DNA of 64,000 bases from NCBI RefSeq assembly GCF_011440305.1, contig NZ_JAAOIW010000002.1, positions 364,084 to 428,083 on the forward strand. Direction: 5' to 3'. Position numbers and translations under genes: made by a program. The notes under the pieces are model-generated. The model was not told where the DNA came from, did not search any database, and worked only from the letters and a program-made list of their open reading frames with translations. Of the stretch, positions 53,229-62,537 are shown one piece after another. Origin of the DNA: Paenibacillus agricola. GTDB lineage: Bacteria; Bacillota; Bacilli; Paenibacillales; NBRC-103111. Position 1 is the first letter of the stretch; every line of letters starts with the position of its first letter.

Positions 53229-53636
53229 ATGGACGATATCGTAATAAAGCTTATTAAGCGACATAAAACCAACTGCCCTTTTACGATTGCGCGGGGGATG
53301 GGCATCCAGGTTCGGTTTCACGATCTCGGCACGAATACCAGAGGCGTCTATTACCGCAAGCTCCGCCGCAGGTTTATCGTGATCCACAACCAGCTTTCCC
53401 AGGAATGGCAGCGATTCGTCTGTGCCCATGAGCTTGGGCATGACCGCCTGCACCGAGGTGTTAGCCGATTTTTCTTGGAGGAGCATTCGTTTTTTAACCC
53501 TGGCAAGTTCGAAACACAGGCTAACCGCTTTGCCGTGAAATTACTGTTAGCCAACAATGAGATCCAATCCGAAGAAACGACCCAGCAATTTTGCTCACGG
53601 CATGGCATTCCTGAGGAAATGCACAAATTTTACTGA
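53229..53636 (+). CDS. ImmA/IrrE-family metallopeptidase
   Basis: 135 aa. The zinc motif is HELGHDRLHRG, and ETQANRFAVKLLL supplies the downstream glutamate. ImmA-type proteases cleave their cognate XRE repressor to induce the element. The start ATG 53229 fits the family N-terminus MDDIVIKLIKRH; GTG 53220 and ATG 53223 are alternatives. It overlaps the convergent gene by seven bases at their stops. Confidence 0.9.
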   Translation: MDDIVIKLIKRHKTNCPFTIARGMGIQVRFHDLGTNTRGVYYRKLRRRFIVIHNQLSQEWQRFVCAHELGHDRLHRGVSRFFLEEHSFFNPGKFETQANRFAVKLLLANNEIQSEETTQQFCSRHGIPEEMHKFY

Positions 53637-54262
53637 AACCGATTGTGGTTATTTCCGCTGAAATCACCCGGGTTTCCTAGCTTTTGTGCCGTTTCCTCAT
53701 AGATTTTCACAATATTCCGTACTTTGTCAAACTCCTCATCGTTTGGCCCCATACCATCCATGAACATCCGCTTCAAAATTTCTTTATAATAAGTGACTCT
53801 CCTAAGGACAAGGCTTCTTTCCTGTTCTATAACCTGTTCAAGCGAATTCCCCTGAATAAAAGCATCCAAATCCTCTAGGTCGTCCGTAGCTTCTGTAACT
53901 TCTGAGATTTCTGGAATTTCCGGAATGGCTGGATGGTTTCTATTGACGGTGCCAGCTCTTTCGCCCATTCCGCCACGCTTTGGCATAGCAGGCTTCTCGC
54001 GGTGCCCAAGGTCAATCGATGAATGAATATTTGATAGCAGAATCCGTTCCTTGGCGAGCATAACCAGGAAGATTTTGTTGGAAAACATCTCCGCTATAAC
54101 TAGCCGGCTCATTTCTTTATTCCCCAACAAGATACCCTCGAAAGGATGAAGGATCCATACATCATCTCTAAGAAAGAGATTAAAGGTGAACCACTCTCCA
54201 CCAAACAAATACCGCAAATGTATCGATGATTCGGTCATAACCTCGAATTCAAACTCTAGCAT
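53630..54262 (-). CDS. Hypothetical protein next to the tailocin switch
   Basis: 210 aa from ATG 54262 (GGAGG upstream). A beta-rich N-terminal half (FTFNLFLRDDVWILHPFEGI), a Pro/Glu/Ile linker (AIPEIPEISEVTEATDDLED) and a helical C-terminal part. Unknown. It is convergent with the ImmA gene and not clearly part of the phage module. Confidence 0.65.
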   Translation of the reverse strand: MLEFEFEVMTESSIHLRYLFGGEWFTFNLFLRDDVWILHPFEGILLGNKEMSRLVIAEMFSNKIFLVMLAKERILLSNIHSSIDLGHREKPAMPKRGGMGERAGTVNRNHPAIPEIPEISEVTEATDDLEDLDAFIQGNSLEQVIEQERSLVLRRVTYYKEILKRMFMDGMGPNDEEFDKVRNIVKIYEETAQKLGNPGDFSGNNHNRFQ

Positions 54263-54335
54263 ATTCCTGCCTCCGATCAATAGGTACTACCTACATAGTA
54301 CCAGATTCAACAGGATTCCGAAAATAACACCTCGA

Positions 54336-54440
54336 TCAATCATTCAACATAGCTATGGAATTAGCCTTCTCCCTCCCTGCAATTAGGATTAGTGTGATAA
54401 TAAAACCGAACGCCGTTAACCCTTCAATCATATCAAACAT
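54336..54440 (-). CDS. 34-residue hydrophobic peptide, holin-like toxin candidate
   Basis: ATG 54440, GGGGTG six bases before it. MFDMIEGLTAFGFIITLILI is one membrane span, followed by the basic-polar end AGREKANSIAMLND. The form resembles type I toxin peptides of Bacillota. The rest of the gap 54281-54664 shows no gene. Confidence 0.35.
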   Translation of the reverse strand: MFDMIEGLTAFGFIITLILIAGREKANSIAMLND

Positions 54441-54592
54441 ATGCACACCCCGATCTGCTTGTTATTAACGACAAGATTGCCGATGACAAAACCAATACCT
54501 TACCTTATGCCTACTCGACTTGCTAGCATTCCATTTTCATTTTATGCCTATAGGGATCATTTGGTTCCTTGTAAGCTTTAGTCCACAACACA

Positions 54593-54629
54593 AAAATAGC
54601 CCCATTCACTCCTTGAAGTGGACGGGGCT
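54593..54629 (-). terminator. Terminator of the XpaC/TelA unit
   Basis: AGCCCC/GGGGCT outer stem, CACT/AGTG inner stem, ATTTTTG tail on the minus strand. Confidence 0.8.
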
Positions 54630-54664
54630 GTTCCTTTGCCATATGAAGCCTGCCCGCTTGGATT

Positions 54665-55792
54665 TTATTCCAAAAAGCTCGATAAAGGCTGGCTTTGCTG
54701 CTGATTGGGAAGCGCAGCTTGTGTAGTTTGTGAGCCTGTCTGCGAGCCTGAAATACCCAAACGCTCGTTCAGCTGCTTATTGATCGCTGTCATCTTTTCC
54801 GTATGCTCACTCGCTGTTTGGATGATGCTGCGATTGGATTGCTCGTATAGATCCATCGCTGTGAACAAATCGCCAATCGCTTGATTGATAACATCCATCT
54901 GAAGGGCGGGTTTTCCCAATAAATCATTCGTTTTTTGGGTGGTTTCCTTAAGCAGCCGTGAATTTTCGGCAAACATCGTTTCCAACGTCCGGTTAGCCGA
55001 ATTAACCGCATCAATCGTATCCACTTGATCCTGAAGCGCCATCGAAATCATCGCCGATACCGTGATCAGATGCTGCGTTTTGTGGATCGTGCTGTCCACC
55101 GCATCAATAAGCTTATCGTTGTTGTCGTTAATAATATCCGTCCCGGCAATGGCCTGCTGGTACAGCAGAATCATTTCGGTAAACGATTGGATACGCGTTA
55201 CCACCTTCCGCAGCCCTCGCTCCAAATGTGTCTTGCGATGTGCATTCTCTGGCTTTGCAATCTCAAGCTCGAATAGCTCCTTCAGCTTATTGCCCAGAGC
55301 AATCCGCGCTTGCACATTATATACTTCCTGGATCGCTGTACGCTTCAGATTTTTCATATAGACGATATTTTCCTGTAGCGTGTCCTTGCCATTGCGCAGT
55401 GATTGGACGATTGCCGCCACATTTGTATTGACGGATTGATATTTATGCACGAAGTTTTTCATTGGCGTCTTTTTCAGCAGCTTATCAAAAAAACTGACCT
55501 GCTTGCTTTTGTTAAGCGCATCCACCTCATCGCGGAGCTTAAGTATATGATTCGTTACCTCGGAGCGTTTGCCGGACATAAGCTCGTTAACAGGCCGCTC
55601 CAGCATCGACAATGACTGTCCCGCCTTTTCCATTGTCCGTTGCCCCATATTGCCGATTTCATCCATCAGGTTGTCCAAGTTCAACGTATCCGTTGTCGCT
55701 ACCCTTTGAATGAGCTGCTGGGCTTCCTGTTCTACCTTCTTCACATCCTCCTGTTTAAGCAGGACAAGCTCTGATAATGGTTGCGTTGACAA
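54665..55792 (-). CDS. TelA/YaaN-family toxic-anion (tellurite) resistance protein
   Basis: 375 aa from TTG 55792; AGGGG lies nine bases before it, while ATG 55801 would overlap that site. An all-helical protein with TelA patterns (FFDKLLKKTPMKNFVHKYQS, then VNTNVAAIVQSL) and a Gln-rich tail. It forms a pair with the XpaC-like gene, as in Bacillus (xpaC-yaaN). Role: envelope stress or tellurite resistance by association; mechanism unknown. Confidence 0.9.
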   Translation of the reverse strand: MSTQPLSELVLLKQEDVKKVEQEAQQLIQRVATTDTLNLDNLMDEIGNMGQRTMEKAGQSLSMLERPVNELMSGKRSEVTNHILKLRDEVDALNKSKQVSFFDKLLKKTPMKNFVHKYQSVNTNVAAIVQSLRNGKDTLQENIVYMKNLKRTAIQEVYNVQARIALGNKLKELFELEIAKPENAHRKTHLERGLRKVVTRIQSFTEMILLYQQAIAGTDIINDNNDKLIDAVDSTIHKTQHLITVSAMISMALQDQVDTIDAVNSANRTLETMFAENSRLLKETTQKTNDLLGKPALQMDVINQAIGDLFTAMDLYEQSNRSIIQTASEHTEKMTAINKQLNERLGISGSQTGSQTTQAALPNQQQSQPLSSFLE

Positions 55793-55832
55793 TAGGATCA
55801 TCCCCTAACAATTCGTTTAGTTAGCTTTGCAT

Positions 55833-56561
55833 TTAGATTTTGGAGTTATAGCGTTGCTGAATCAAGTCAATTTTAGTCTGGAGGTCAATCAAATCCCTTT
55901 GCTCGATAGACGCGACATAAAAAGAGATTTTCGAATCAATATCCTTGAGCCCTGATAGCAAAAGCCTGCGATTCTGCTGCTTGGCTTCCCCACTCAATCT
56001 TAAAAAGGGATTAATGGCACCATTCAAATCCTTAAAAACAAGCCGATTGATATTATGGTTAATATTGCCGTCATTTAATTCCTTCAGCTGGGGAATCACT
56101 CGCCCAAGCCGCGATAACAAAGCGAGCGTCTTTTCCACGATTTCATCGTCGAGGTTGTTTTTCTGCCCCTCGGAAATAATCATATCCTCGATTACCCCTA
56201 TATACTCCAAAACAGGTCCCCATAGAGGATCTGCCACAATAGGGCCATTGGAGGAGGAGCTATTGGCTGGGCTAGCAGCGCTAGCGGCAGTCTTAATAGT
56301 CCATGCAGAAGGTTTAGCCGAGGCTTCAGCAGCACCGGCACTTTCGGATGAAAGAGCAGAAGATGACGGTTTCGAGGTGCCGTCGAGTGGCTTGGGATCA
56401 GCCTTCGCAATTCCTGAATGGTGCTTGTACACAATAAGTCCAATAAAGGCTAGCAAGGACGGAAAGAACAAGGCCACAAAGGCTGGGGAAAAAAAGGAGG
56501 CAATCAATCCGATTACATATCCAGTCCCTATTAACAATGCAAATATTTGGTTGCTTGACAT
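55833..56561 (-). CDS. XpaC-like membrane protein
   Basis: 242 aa: two N-terminal membrane helices, an Ala/Ser/Pro-rich linker (about 50-105) and a helical domain with PVLEYIGVIEDMIISEG typical of the XpaC family (5-bromo-4-chloroindolyl phosphate hydrolysis protein). It precedes TelA by 40 bases. Confidence 0.85.
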   Translation of the reverse strand: MSSNQIFALLIGTGYVIGLIASFFSPAFVALFFPSLLAFIGLIVYKHHSGIAKADPKPLDGTSKPSSSALSSESAGAAEASAKPSAWTIKTAASAASPANSSSSNGPIVADPLWGPVLEYIGVIEDMIISEGQKNNLDDEIVEKTLALLSRLGRVIPQLKELNDGNINHNINRLVFKDLNGAINPFLRLSGEAKQQNRRLLLSGLKDIDSKISFYVASIEQRDLIDLQTKIDLIQQRYNSKI

Positions 56562-56783
56562 GAAGTCTGTGCACCTCCTGAAAATAGGCTGCCTTCCCCT
56601 CTATCATAACATAAATAGACTGTAAATTCAGACTACGTCTGCTGGTAATAGCTGCCCTTAAGAGTACATCGTCCGAAAGAGCATTGGATGACCCATTACT
56701 GTTCAGACTCTACGATGGGATCGTTATCGAGGACCAGCATCTGGGATTCCGGCCGTTGTTGTGGCCGCGTTTCCTTGGATGAT

Positions 56784-56828
56784 AAAAAGCCTTCGTTTCC
56801 ACTAAGGCATTCAGTGGAAACGAAGGCT
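56784..56828 (-). terminator. Terminator of the Ter biosynthetic operon
   Basis: 16-bp perfect arms (56788-56803 and 56813-56828) and a T-tract on the minus strand. Confidence 0.9.
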
Positions 56829-56842
56829 AATTACAGCTAAAT

Positions 56843-57895
56843 TTACACGGACTCTTCAAGCACCCGCTGGGTGGCTCCACTGGCCGTTACAATAATCGGC
56901 TGCTCCACATAGGTAGCCGTAATGCCAAGCTGGGGCGCAATCGCATCCATAGGCTGCCCAAGTACAGCTTTCACAGCCAAGTAAGGGATATTGACGCCAG
57001 AAAGGCAAGTAATATAGAGGCCACCGGACATGCGCGGATTAATCTCCAGCAGTTTAGGAACGCCCTTATTGTATTTCACTTGGATATTATACACATAAGG
57101 GATTCGGTATTCTTCGGCAAACCGCCTTGACATGTCCAGAAGCTCAGGGACATCTTCAAGCAGATAGAGGCGCCCCTCCTCTTTGCGCCGCGGGATGGCT
57201 GCAAGCCATTCACCCTCAGCCGAGGCCAAGCAATCGATGCTATATTCGTGGTCCTCCAGCATCTCCATGACCATAATAGGCTCGAAGGTCTCTTGGGAGG
57301 AGAAGGCTTCATAAGCCTGCTCGAAGGTAATCTTAAGATTCACCCACCCATACAGCTCCGCAAGCCGGTCTTGCTCCTCCACCACTACGCGAAAGCCCAT
57401 GCCGCCTTCTGCATTCGTAGGCTTAAAGCATACGCTTAGCCCCTTAGCCCTTAGGTCCTCATAGGCATCTTTAAAGCCAGCAGCCGTATTCACAACTCGA
57501 TATTCCGGGATTTCCACAATCCCCTTGCCACGGACAGACTCGTAAAACAAATCCTTTTCCATCAAGCTTTCCAGAAGCAAGGTATCGCGGCAGACCATCA
57601 CCTTGGTGCCGATTGCCTCAAACATATCGACATAGGTAGCAATTTCCAGCATCTTCAGCCTGGGGATGAAGACATCGATTTTGTGGCGTTTACAAAAATC
57701 CAAGCAGAATTCAACATACTCGAACCCTTCAAGCACAGGCTCGGTTTCGGCATGGTCGCAAGCTTGCAAGGACATGTGCTGAATATTGGGATGTGTCCCG
57801 TATAATTCAAATTTTTCCCCATAAGGATTATTGCGGATTAAATTCATATAATGGAAAGCAACGGAAAACCAGCGATTAAACCAAATTCTTTTCAT
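56843..57895 (-). CDS. ATP-grasp ligase of the Ter pathway
   Basis: 350 aa ATP-grasp protein: GLSVCFKPTNAEGGMGFRVV in the central domain and VPKLLEINPRMSGGLYI as the Mg-binding C-terminal motif. ATP-grasp enzymes make C-N bonds via acyl-phosphates. Coupled by ATGA to the HAD gene. In Ter-linked clusters a ligase of this type is predicted to add an amino acid to a nucleoside-like product (Anantharaman, Iyer and Aravind analysis, as I recall). Confidence 0.88.
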   Translation of the reverse strand: MKRIWFNRWFSVAFHYMNLIRNNPYGEKFELYGTHPNIQHMSLQACDHAETEPVLEGFEYVEFCLDFCKRHKIDVFIPRLKMLEIATYVDMFEAIGTKVMVCRDTLLLESLMEKDLFYESVRGKGIVEIPEYRVVNTAAGFKDAYEDLRAKGLSVCFKPTNAEGGMGFRVVVEEQDRLAELYGWVNLKITFEQAYEAFSSQETFEPIMVMEMLEDHEYSIDCLASAEGEWLAAIPRRKEEGRLYLLEDVPELLDMSRRFAEEYRIPYVYNIQVKYNKGVPKLLEINPRMSGGLYITCLSGVNIPYLAVKAVLGQPMDAIAPQLGITATYVEQPIIVTASGATQRVLEESV

Positions 57896-58734
57896 AGAAC
57901 ACCTTCCTTATTTACGTATTGTTCGCTATAGCCATTAATGAGGGCATGTCGTTCCAACACCTTCTCCAAAATCTCAACGGAAGCAATAATACCCGGGAGC
58001 TGTGTATAGGAGATATGGGGATGGACAGGATAATGCTTAAACAATTCTCCATGCCTTGGTGCTATCGCTTCATCTGCAGCCATCAGCAGGCTCTCGTCCA
58101 GCAACGAATCGCCCGCCGCTACAACGAAGGAAGCACCTAGCCGCTCTTTAAGATGCAGCATGGCTGCACCTTTGCTTAATGCCGCAGGAACCAGATAAAT
58201 CTTTCTTCCTTGGATCGATAGATTCCAGCCTAAGCCAGCTATTTTCACTCGAAAATCCTCCAGCTCAGGCTGGGGAATGTTGTCGCGCACGACTACTAAT
58301 GAATAGAAAAGATCATCCGCATACTTCTCCGTGAGCACCCATTCCTCGGATGCGATTTCGTCAAAATAAGATTTGATTTCTTCAGCAGGAGCGCTCGTCC
58401 CAGCAACTGCCGCCGTAACCGCTTGCTTCCACTCTAGATCGATTTGTCCATTAACGAGGATTGTTCCCCCATTGCTGGTGATCGCATATTTCGGCTTCAC
58501 CGTATCCTTAAAAACAAAAATACGTTCGTATTGCACCACGGTACGCGTCGTTACCGGAATGAAAGCCATTTTCGCAGCTACTTCTCCTAGCAGGTTGATC
58601 GCATGCTGAGTCATAAATGAAATATATCGATTTTCATATAATTCAATAGGAACGGTCTGCTCCAGTGGCGTCAAAAGGCCCATGGAAGCCTCTGAATATA
58701 TCAGGGTTTGATCCAGGTCGCTGGCAAATATCAC
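57892..58734 (-). CDS. HAD-family phosphatase of the Ter pathway
   Basis: 280 aa, GTG start at 58734. HAD motif I is ASDLDQTLIYSE with both aspartates; the later motif is VVAAGDSLLDESLL. It is of the Cof/sucrose-phosphatase-like type. One-base overlap with the upstream gene. It probably dephosphorylates a pathway intermediate. Confidence 0.88.
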   Translation of the reverse strand: MIFASDLDQTLIYSEASMGLLTPLEQTVPIELYENRYISFMTQHAINLLGEVAAKMAFIPVTTRTVVQYERIFVFKDTVKPKYAITSNGGTILVNGQIDLEWKQAVTAAVAGTSAPAEEIKSYFDEIASEEWVLTEKYADDLFYSLVVVRDNIPQPELEDFRVKIAGLGWNLSIQGRKIYLVPAALSKGAAMLHLKERLGASFVVAAGDSLLDESLLMAADEAIAPRHGELFKHYPVHPHISYTQLPGIIASVEILEKVLERHALINGYSEQYVNKEGVL

Positions 58735-59879
58735 TATTCAGTCTCCCCTTTTTCTAATGGCTTAATAATTCCGCAGCAGGAGTAGGTGAGGTCTGGATAT
58801 ACTTCTACTGGCACATTACGATCCTTAGCCAGCAGCAAAATATGGCGCAAATTCGGATTATCCAACCGATCCACAAGAATTTTCCAGGGAACTCTGCGCA
58901 GCAATACTCTTGTGGTCTCCCCAACTCCCGGTTTAACCAGGTTCACATCAGCAATCCCATAGTCCTGCTGGATCCGCAAAATGTCCTGCAGCCCTTTCCA
59001 TGAGGCTTGGGTAAGCTCCGATTGTTGGAGCAAAACCGCAGCGTTTTTTTTGGCTGCCGGCTCCACTTGCTTGAAATGGTCGGAAATTTGGTCTATGAAT
59101 ACATTAGATAAGTCCTTCGACAACCACTCTTTATAAAATTTAGCGCCATGAAAATCTTCGGGACCAATCAGGTCATCCCGTAAAACCGTTCTGCTCATTA
59201 AGCCCGAGACCGTCGAATTCAGGCATGCACTTGGAATCAGGAAATCCTCGCGGGTGCCAAAGGTCTCCGAGCAGTAGCCTGGATCAGCCAATACAGCCAA
59301 ATCATCATTTAACCGGACACCATACTTCTTCTGCATATGCGCACAAGCTTCAACCAGCACCTTGCGAATGGCACCTTTTCCCGTCCAGCCGTCAATAAAT
59401 TGGATCTCGTGCCCAGGATGGTTTTGCAGCATATACTTGATCGCATTCTCATCAATACCCTTACCTCGAATAATCGATATACTATAGTGGGGAAGATCCA
59501 GCCGATAGATTTCCTTAATATATCTTTTAATTAAGATACCGATAGGCGTTCCTGCTCGTGCCAATGAGGCCAGTACTGTATCTGTGCCACGCTTACTAAT
59601 AATTAACTCCGCCACAACCCCAGCGGCGATCGCTACTTTCTCAGCAGATTCATCAAGGGTTTCATGAAAAAGCTGGATGTAAGCGTCTGTAGGCTGATAC
59701 TCTACAGGAAGCATTTCCGAGTAATGGACGCCGGATTGAATCGCTTCTTCACGATCCTCCGTGGCACGCTCCAAGGTTATATTGCTTAAGTCTTTGAGAA
59801 GAAACAAAACATCATTCGTACTATAGCTCCCTACTGCTGACGGGGCATGAACCGACTTAGCAAATAATTCTGCATTCAT
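58734..59879 (-). CDS. StiP/PELOTA-type phosphoribosyltransferase-like protein
   Basis: 381 aa. Contains ARAGTPIGILIKRY and DGWTGKGAIRKVL, the latter in the place of a PRPP loop, and a C-terminal YSCCGIIKPLEKG. Databases label homologues as cysteine protease StiP, but the PRTase reading fits the operon better. Coupled to its neighbours by short overlaps. Confidence 0.82.
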   Translation of the reverse strand: MNAELFAKSVHAPSAVGSYSTNDVLFLLKDLSNITLERATEDREEAIQSGVHYSEMLPVEYQPTDAYIQLFHETLDESAEKVAIAAGVVAELIISKRGTDTVLASLARAGTPIGILIKRYIKEIYRLDLPHYSISIIRGKGIDENAIKYMLQNHPGHEIQFIDGWTGKGAIRKVLVEACAHMQKKYGVRLNDDLAVLADPGYCSETFGTREDFLIPSACLNSTVSGLMSRTVLRDDLIGPEDFHGAKFYKEWLSKDLSNVFIDQISDHFKQVEPAAKKNAAVLLQQSELTQASWKGLQDILRIQQDYGIADVNLVKPGVGETTRVLLRRVPWKILVDRLDNPNLRHILLLAKDRNVPVEVYPDLTYSCCGIIKPLEKGETE

Positions 59880-61309
59880 GAGCGAATCTCCTTTTTGCTT
59901 TCGTTCGCCTGCTTCATTTCTGGACTGAAATAGACAAGATGAAGCTGGGTGGTTTGTGTGCGTTCTAGGGCTTCTAAGAACGGTACGAAGGCTTCTTGAG
60001 AAACCTCTCTTTCCAAGAAAACAAACAGTTCATCATAGTGGCCTACAGGAATATTATACAAAAAGTTCAAGACAGCCGGATCTTCAGGAGATGTATAGGA
60101 GGCTCTGCTCTGAATGGCATAACCAGCGTCGTTGCTTGCGTGAATAGGACTGCGTGTTGTGGATTGATAGAGGATGCCTTCCCCCATTTCCGCTGCGATT
60201 CTCATAGGCAGGTACATAAACTCACCAGTGCCCAAGCATAAAGTGCTTTTGCCGGTTCTTTGTGTTTTCAGGAAAGCTCCAGCCGCTGCAACCTGCCTAT
60301 CAAAGGCAGCATTATCGGTACAGGCAAGCCCAAAGCGACCCGATAAGCTTACATAGGGCTGATCGTTAATGTGACCGGAGGAATCCTCCGATGTTACCTG
60401 CAGATGCTCGAATTGGCCATACAGATAGTGCTTGGCCAGTTGTGAGGCATGTGTTCTTTCCAAGGCTGGCTTTCTCGTTTCATGCATATCGATAGAATCG
60501 CCAATCACTTCAAGCTCCCCTGCAATAAGCGAAAGGCAAGAAATTTCGATGCCAAGCTCCTCTTCCAAAGCGGTGAATTTATCGCGGTCCGTAGCTGATC
60601 TCCAGTCCAAAAGGCTGGCAACAATATATCTGGACCGAGGAAATTTCATTTGCAGATCGCGGATCATATTAAGCGCGGTTTTCCCCGTCGTTATTTCGTC
60701 ATCCACCAGTACAACTGGCTGTGTTCCTTGGAAAAATGCAGCATCTATCGCATAACAGCGATGTGCCGTTGCATGCGAATGCTCCTCTTCGAAGCTGATC
60801 AGGGATGTTAATTCCCTAATGGATTCCCTCGTTGTATGCAAATATTGCGTAGTACCGCTGCATGCATCATACATGCTATGGCCAAGCGCCGTAGCCGTTT
60901 CAGCGAACCCGATAAATAGATGCGGCCCATTGAGGGGCAGCGGGTTATGCTTTAGCTTAGCGTATACTTGCTCTGCATATAGCGAAGGCTGTCTAATCGC
61001 TTGGACAATTTCGGGAAGGTCTACAGTCATTTCACCTTCGAAGGCATTCTGCAGCAATACGGCTAAAGCAGCCCCGCCCAATAAGGAAACATGCGGATTT
61101 ACAGGGATATGCTTACCTAAAACCTTGCTTACAAATAAAAAGCTTCTTTTCTTGTTAACTCTGGCTGCCATTAGGAACAGCTCGTCCATATCCAGCTCTA
61201 AAGGGTTGCTCGTAATATGAACAATAACCTCTAGCTCTCCTTTAATTTTGTAAATATGCTTTTTCTTGCCCGAGTCGGATGAGTAAGGATGTAAAGTTTT
61301 GATTTTCAT
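59876..61309 (-). CDS. Phosphoribosyltransferase with TRSP domain
   Basis: 477 aa. The PRPP-binding loop is VVLVDDEITTGKTALNMI (about residue 205), with LFIGFAETATALG earlier; the last third (TRSP-like) has RTGKSTLCLGTGEFMYLPMR. It overlaps the lyase gene by 68 bases, an unusually long but clearly coding overlap. It may join a base-like unit to a ribose phosphate. Confidence 0.85.
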   Translation of the reverse strand: MKIKTLHPYSSDSGKKKHIYKIKGELEVIVHITSNPLELDMDELFLMAARVNKKRSFLFVSKVLGKHIPVNPHVSLLGGAALAVLLQNAFEGEMTVDLPEIVQAIRQPSLYAEQVYAKLKHNPLPLNGPHLFIGFAETATALGHSMYDACSGTTQYLHTTRESIRELTSLISFEEEHSHATAHRCYAIDAAFFQGTQPVVLVDDEITTGKTALNMIRDLQMKFPRSRYIVASLLDWRSATDRDKFTALEEELGIEISCLSLIAGELEVIGDSIDMHETRKPALERTHASQLAKHYLYGQFEHLQVTSEDSSGHINDQPYVSLSGRFGLACTDNAAFDRQVAAAGAFLKTQRTGKSTLCLGTGEFMYLPMRIAAEMGEGILYQSTTRSPIHASNDAGYAIQSRASYTSPEDPAVLNFLYNIPVGHYDELFVFLEREVSQEAFVPFLEALERTQTTQLHLVYFSPEMKQANESKKEIRS

Positions 61310-62456
61310 GGAGCACCCCGTATACTTTTGATCTACTGATGATTCGCTGCGCCCAATTCATATGTGGTTTGATTTCATTCATTTTATTCTCGTATTGGCT
61401 CTTCATAACACCTAGGAAACCTGTATTATTGGCCATAATGCTAGATGCATCCATGTATTCTTCGTGGGTGACGACTAGAAGGGCTTGTACAAGCGTGATG
61501 TGAGTGGGATGAATAATTGTTTTTCCAATAAGCCCATTTTCTTTATCCAATGCAATTTCCCGGATAAGCCCGTCCATAAAGCGATTGATTACCTGCATAC
61601 GCAGCCTGCGGCCTTTACGTCCTAGTGCATCCTCAAAAGGGGTTTCGCGGAGTTGAGGCTTAAGCACTCTGTCGTTTTTGAAATATTCCCATACAGGTCC
61701 CGAAATGACATACCCATCTTCAATGCGGCCAAATATATTGATAATGTCAGCAATACAATCACGAATGACACTTAAATCGTAAATGGTCATGTCCGAGCTT
61801 CTGCGAATTCCGAATAAACTGGAAAAATCGGTGGCTCCAATGCGGATATTTAATATCAATTCCTTATGGGGATCCAATTTCTTTTTAATACCAATTAATG
61901 TCTCCAGCCTGCTCTCACGATAAATGACAGCGGTGGTTTCTAAGATGGGCATGCCGTACAAGGCTGGGGCAGAGGGGGATTTGTTGCGATTATAAGCAAT
62001 GAGTAATTGAAGGAATTCGTCGGCGTTGTCCACCGTAAATTTGGGAAAGACGAAGCCGGTAAGCAGCTCAACATTATCGCCAATTAAGGCCAATACTGTG
62101 CTCATTTGTTCAGGTGAGCGGATACGAATGAACAGCAAGGGAAGATGATGCCTCTGAAGCGTGCCGTGCCGAACCCAAGCGGATAACCGATTTAATTGCA
62201 GCAGTAAGCATTCCTCAGCCAGCTTTACTTGATGGTCCCCAATCGCATCTTCGAGGTCAATAATCATGGAAACCAGGCCTTCATGCTTTCCTGCAAGGAT
62301 GTCATCAGCGATTGTTTGTCGAGTGGCTGGTGTGTAAAGGGCAGCCCCAACAGCAAAGGAAAGCATTTCTTTATCAGATGCATTGTCAAAAGAAACCGGT
62401 AACTCATGGAAGAGGAGCTTTTCCTCTTCTTCCGAGAGGTAATTAAAATAACGCAT
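61242..62456 (-). CDS. HpcH/HpaI aldolase / citrate-lyase-like protein
   Basis: 404 aa from ATG 62456 with AAGGAGG nine bases upstream. A TIM-barrel of the citrate lyase beta-like type: MIIDLEDAIGD, LLFIRIRSPEQM, GLIGKTIIHPTHITL. First gene of the biosynthetic string. Confidence 0.87.
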   Translation of the reverse strand: MRYFNYLSEEEEKLLFHELPVSFDNASDKEMLSFAVGAALYTPATRQTIADDILAGKHEGLVSMIIDLEDAIGDHQVKLAEECLLLQLNRLSAWVRHGTLQRHHLPLLFIRIRSPEQMSTVLALIGDNVELLTGFVFPKFTVDNADEFLQLLIAYNRNKSPSAPALYGMPILETTAVIYRESRLETLIGIKKKLDPHKELILNIRIGATDFSSLFGIRRSSDMTIYDLSVIRDCIADIINIFGRIEDGYVISGPVWEYFKNDRVLKPQLRETPFEDALGRKGRRLRMQVINRFMDGLIREIALDKENGLIGKTIIHPTHITLVQALLVVTHEEYMDASSIMANNTGFLGVMKSQYENKMNEIKPHMNWAQRIISRSKVYGVLHENQNFTSLLIRLGQEKAYLQN

Positions 62457-62537
62457 ATGATCGCTCCTCCTTCGTCTCAAATATAAGTTAAAAATATCCC
62501 TCCGGGAATGGAAGGATATTAGGTAACTATGAGTCTT

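Noticed and set aside
36733-53636. Complete temperate prophage
   Set aside because: No integrase, replication, portal, capsid or terminase gene and no att repeats could be seen; tail-only content fits a tailocin better.
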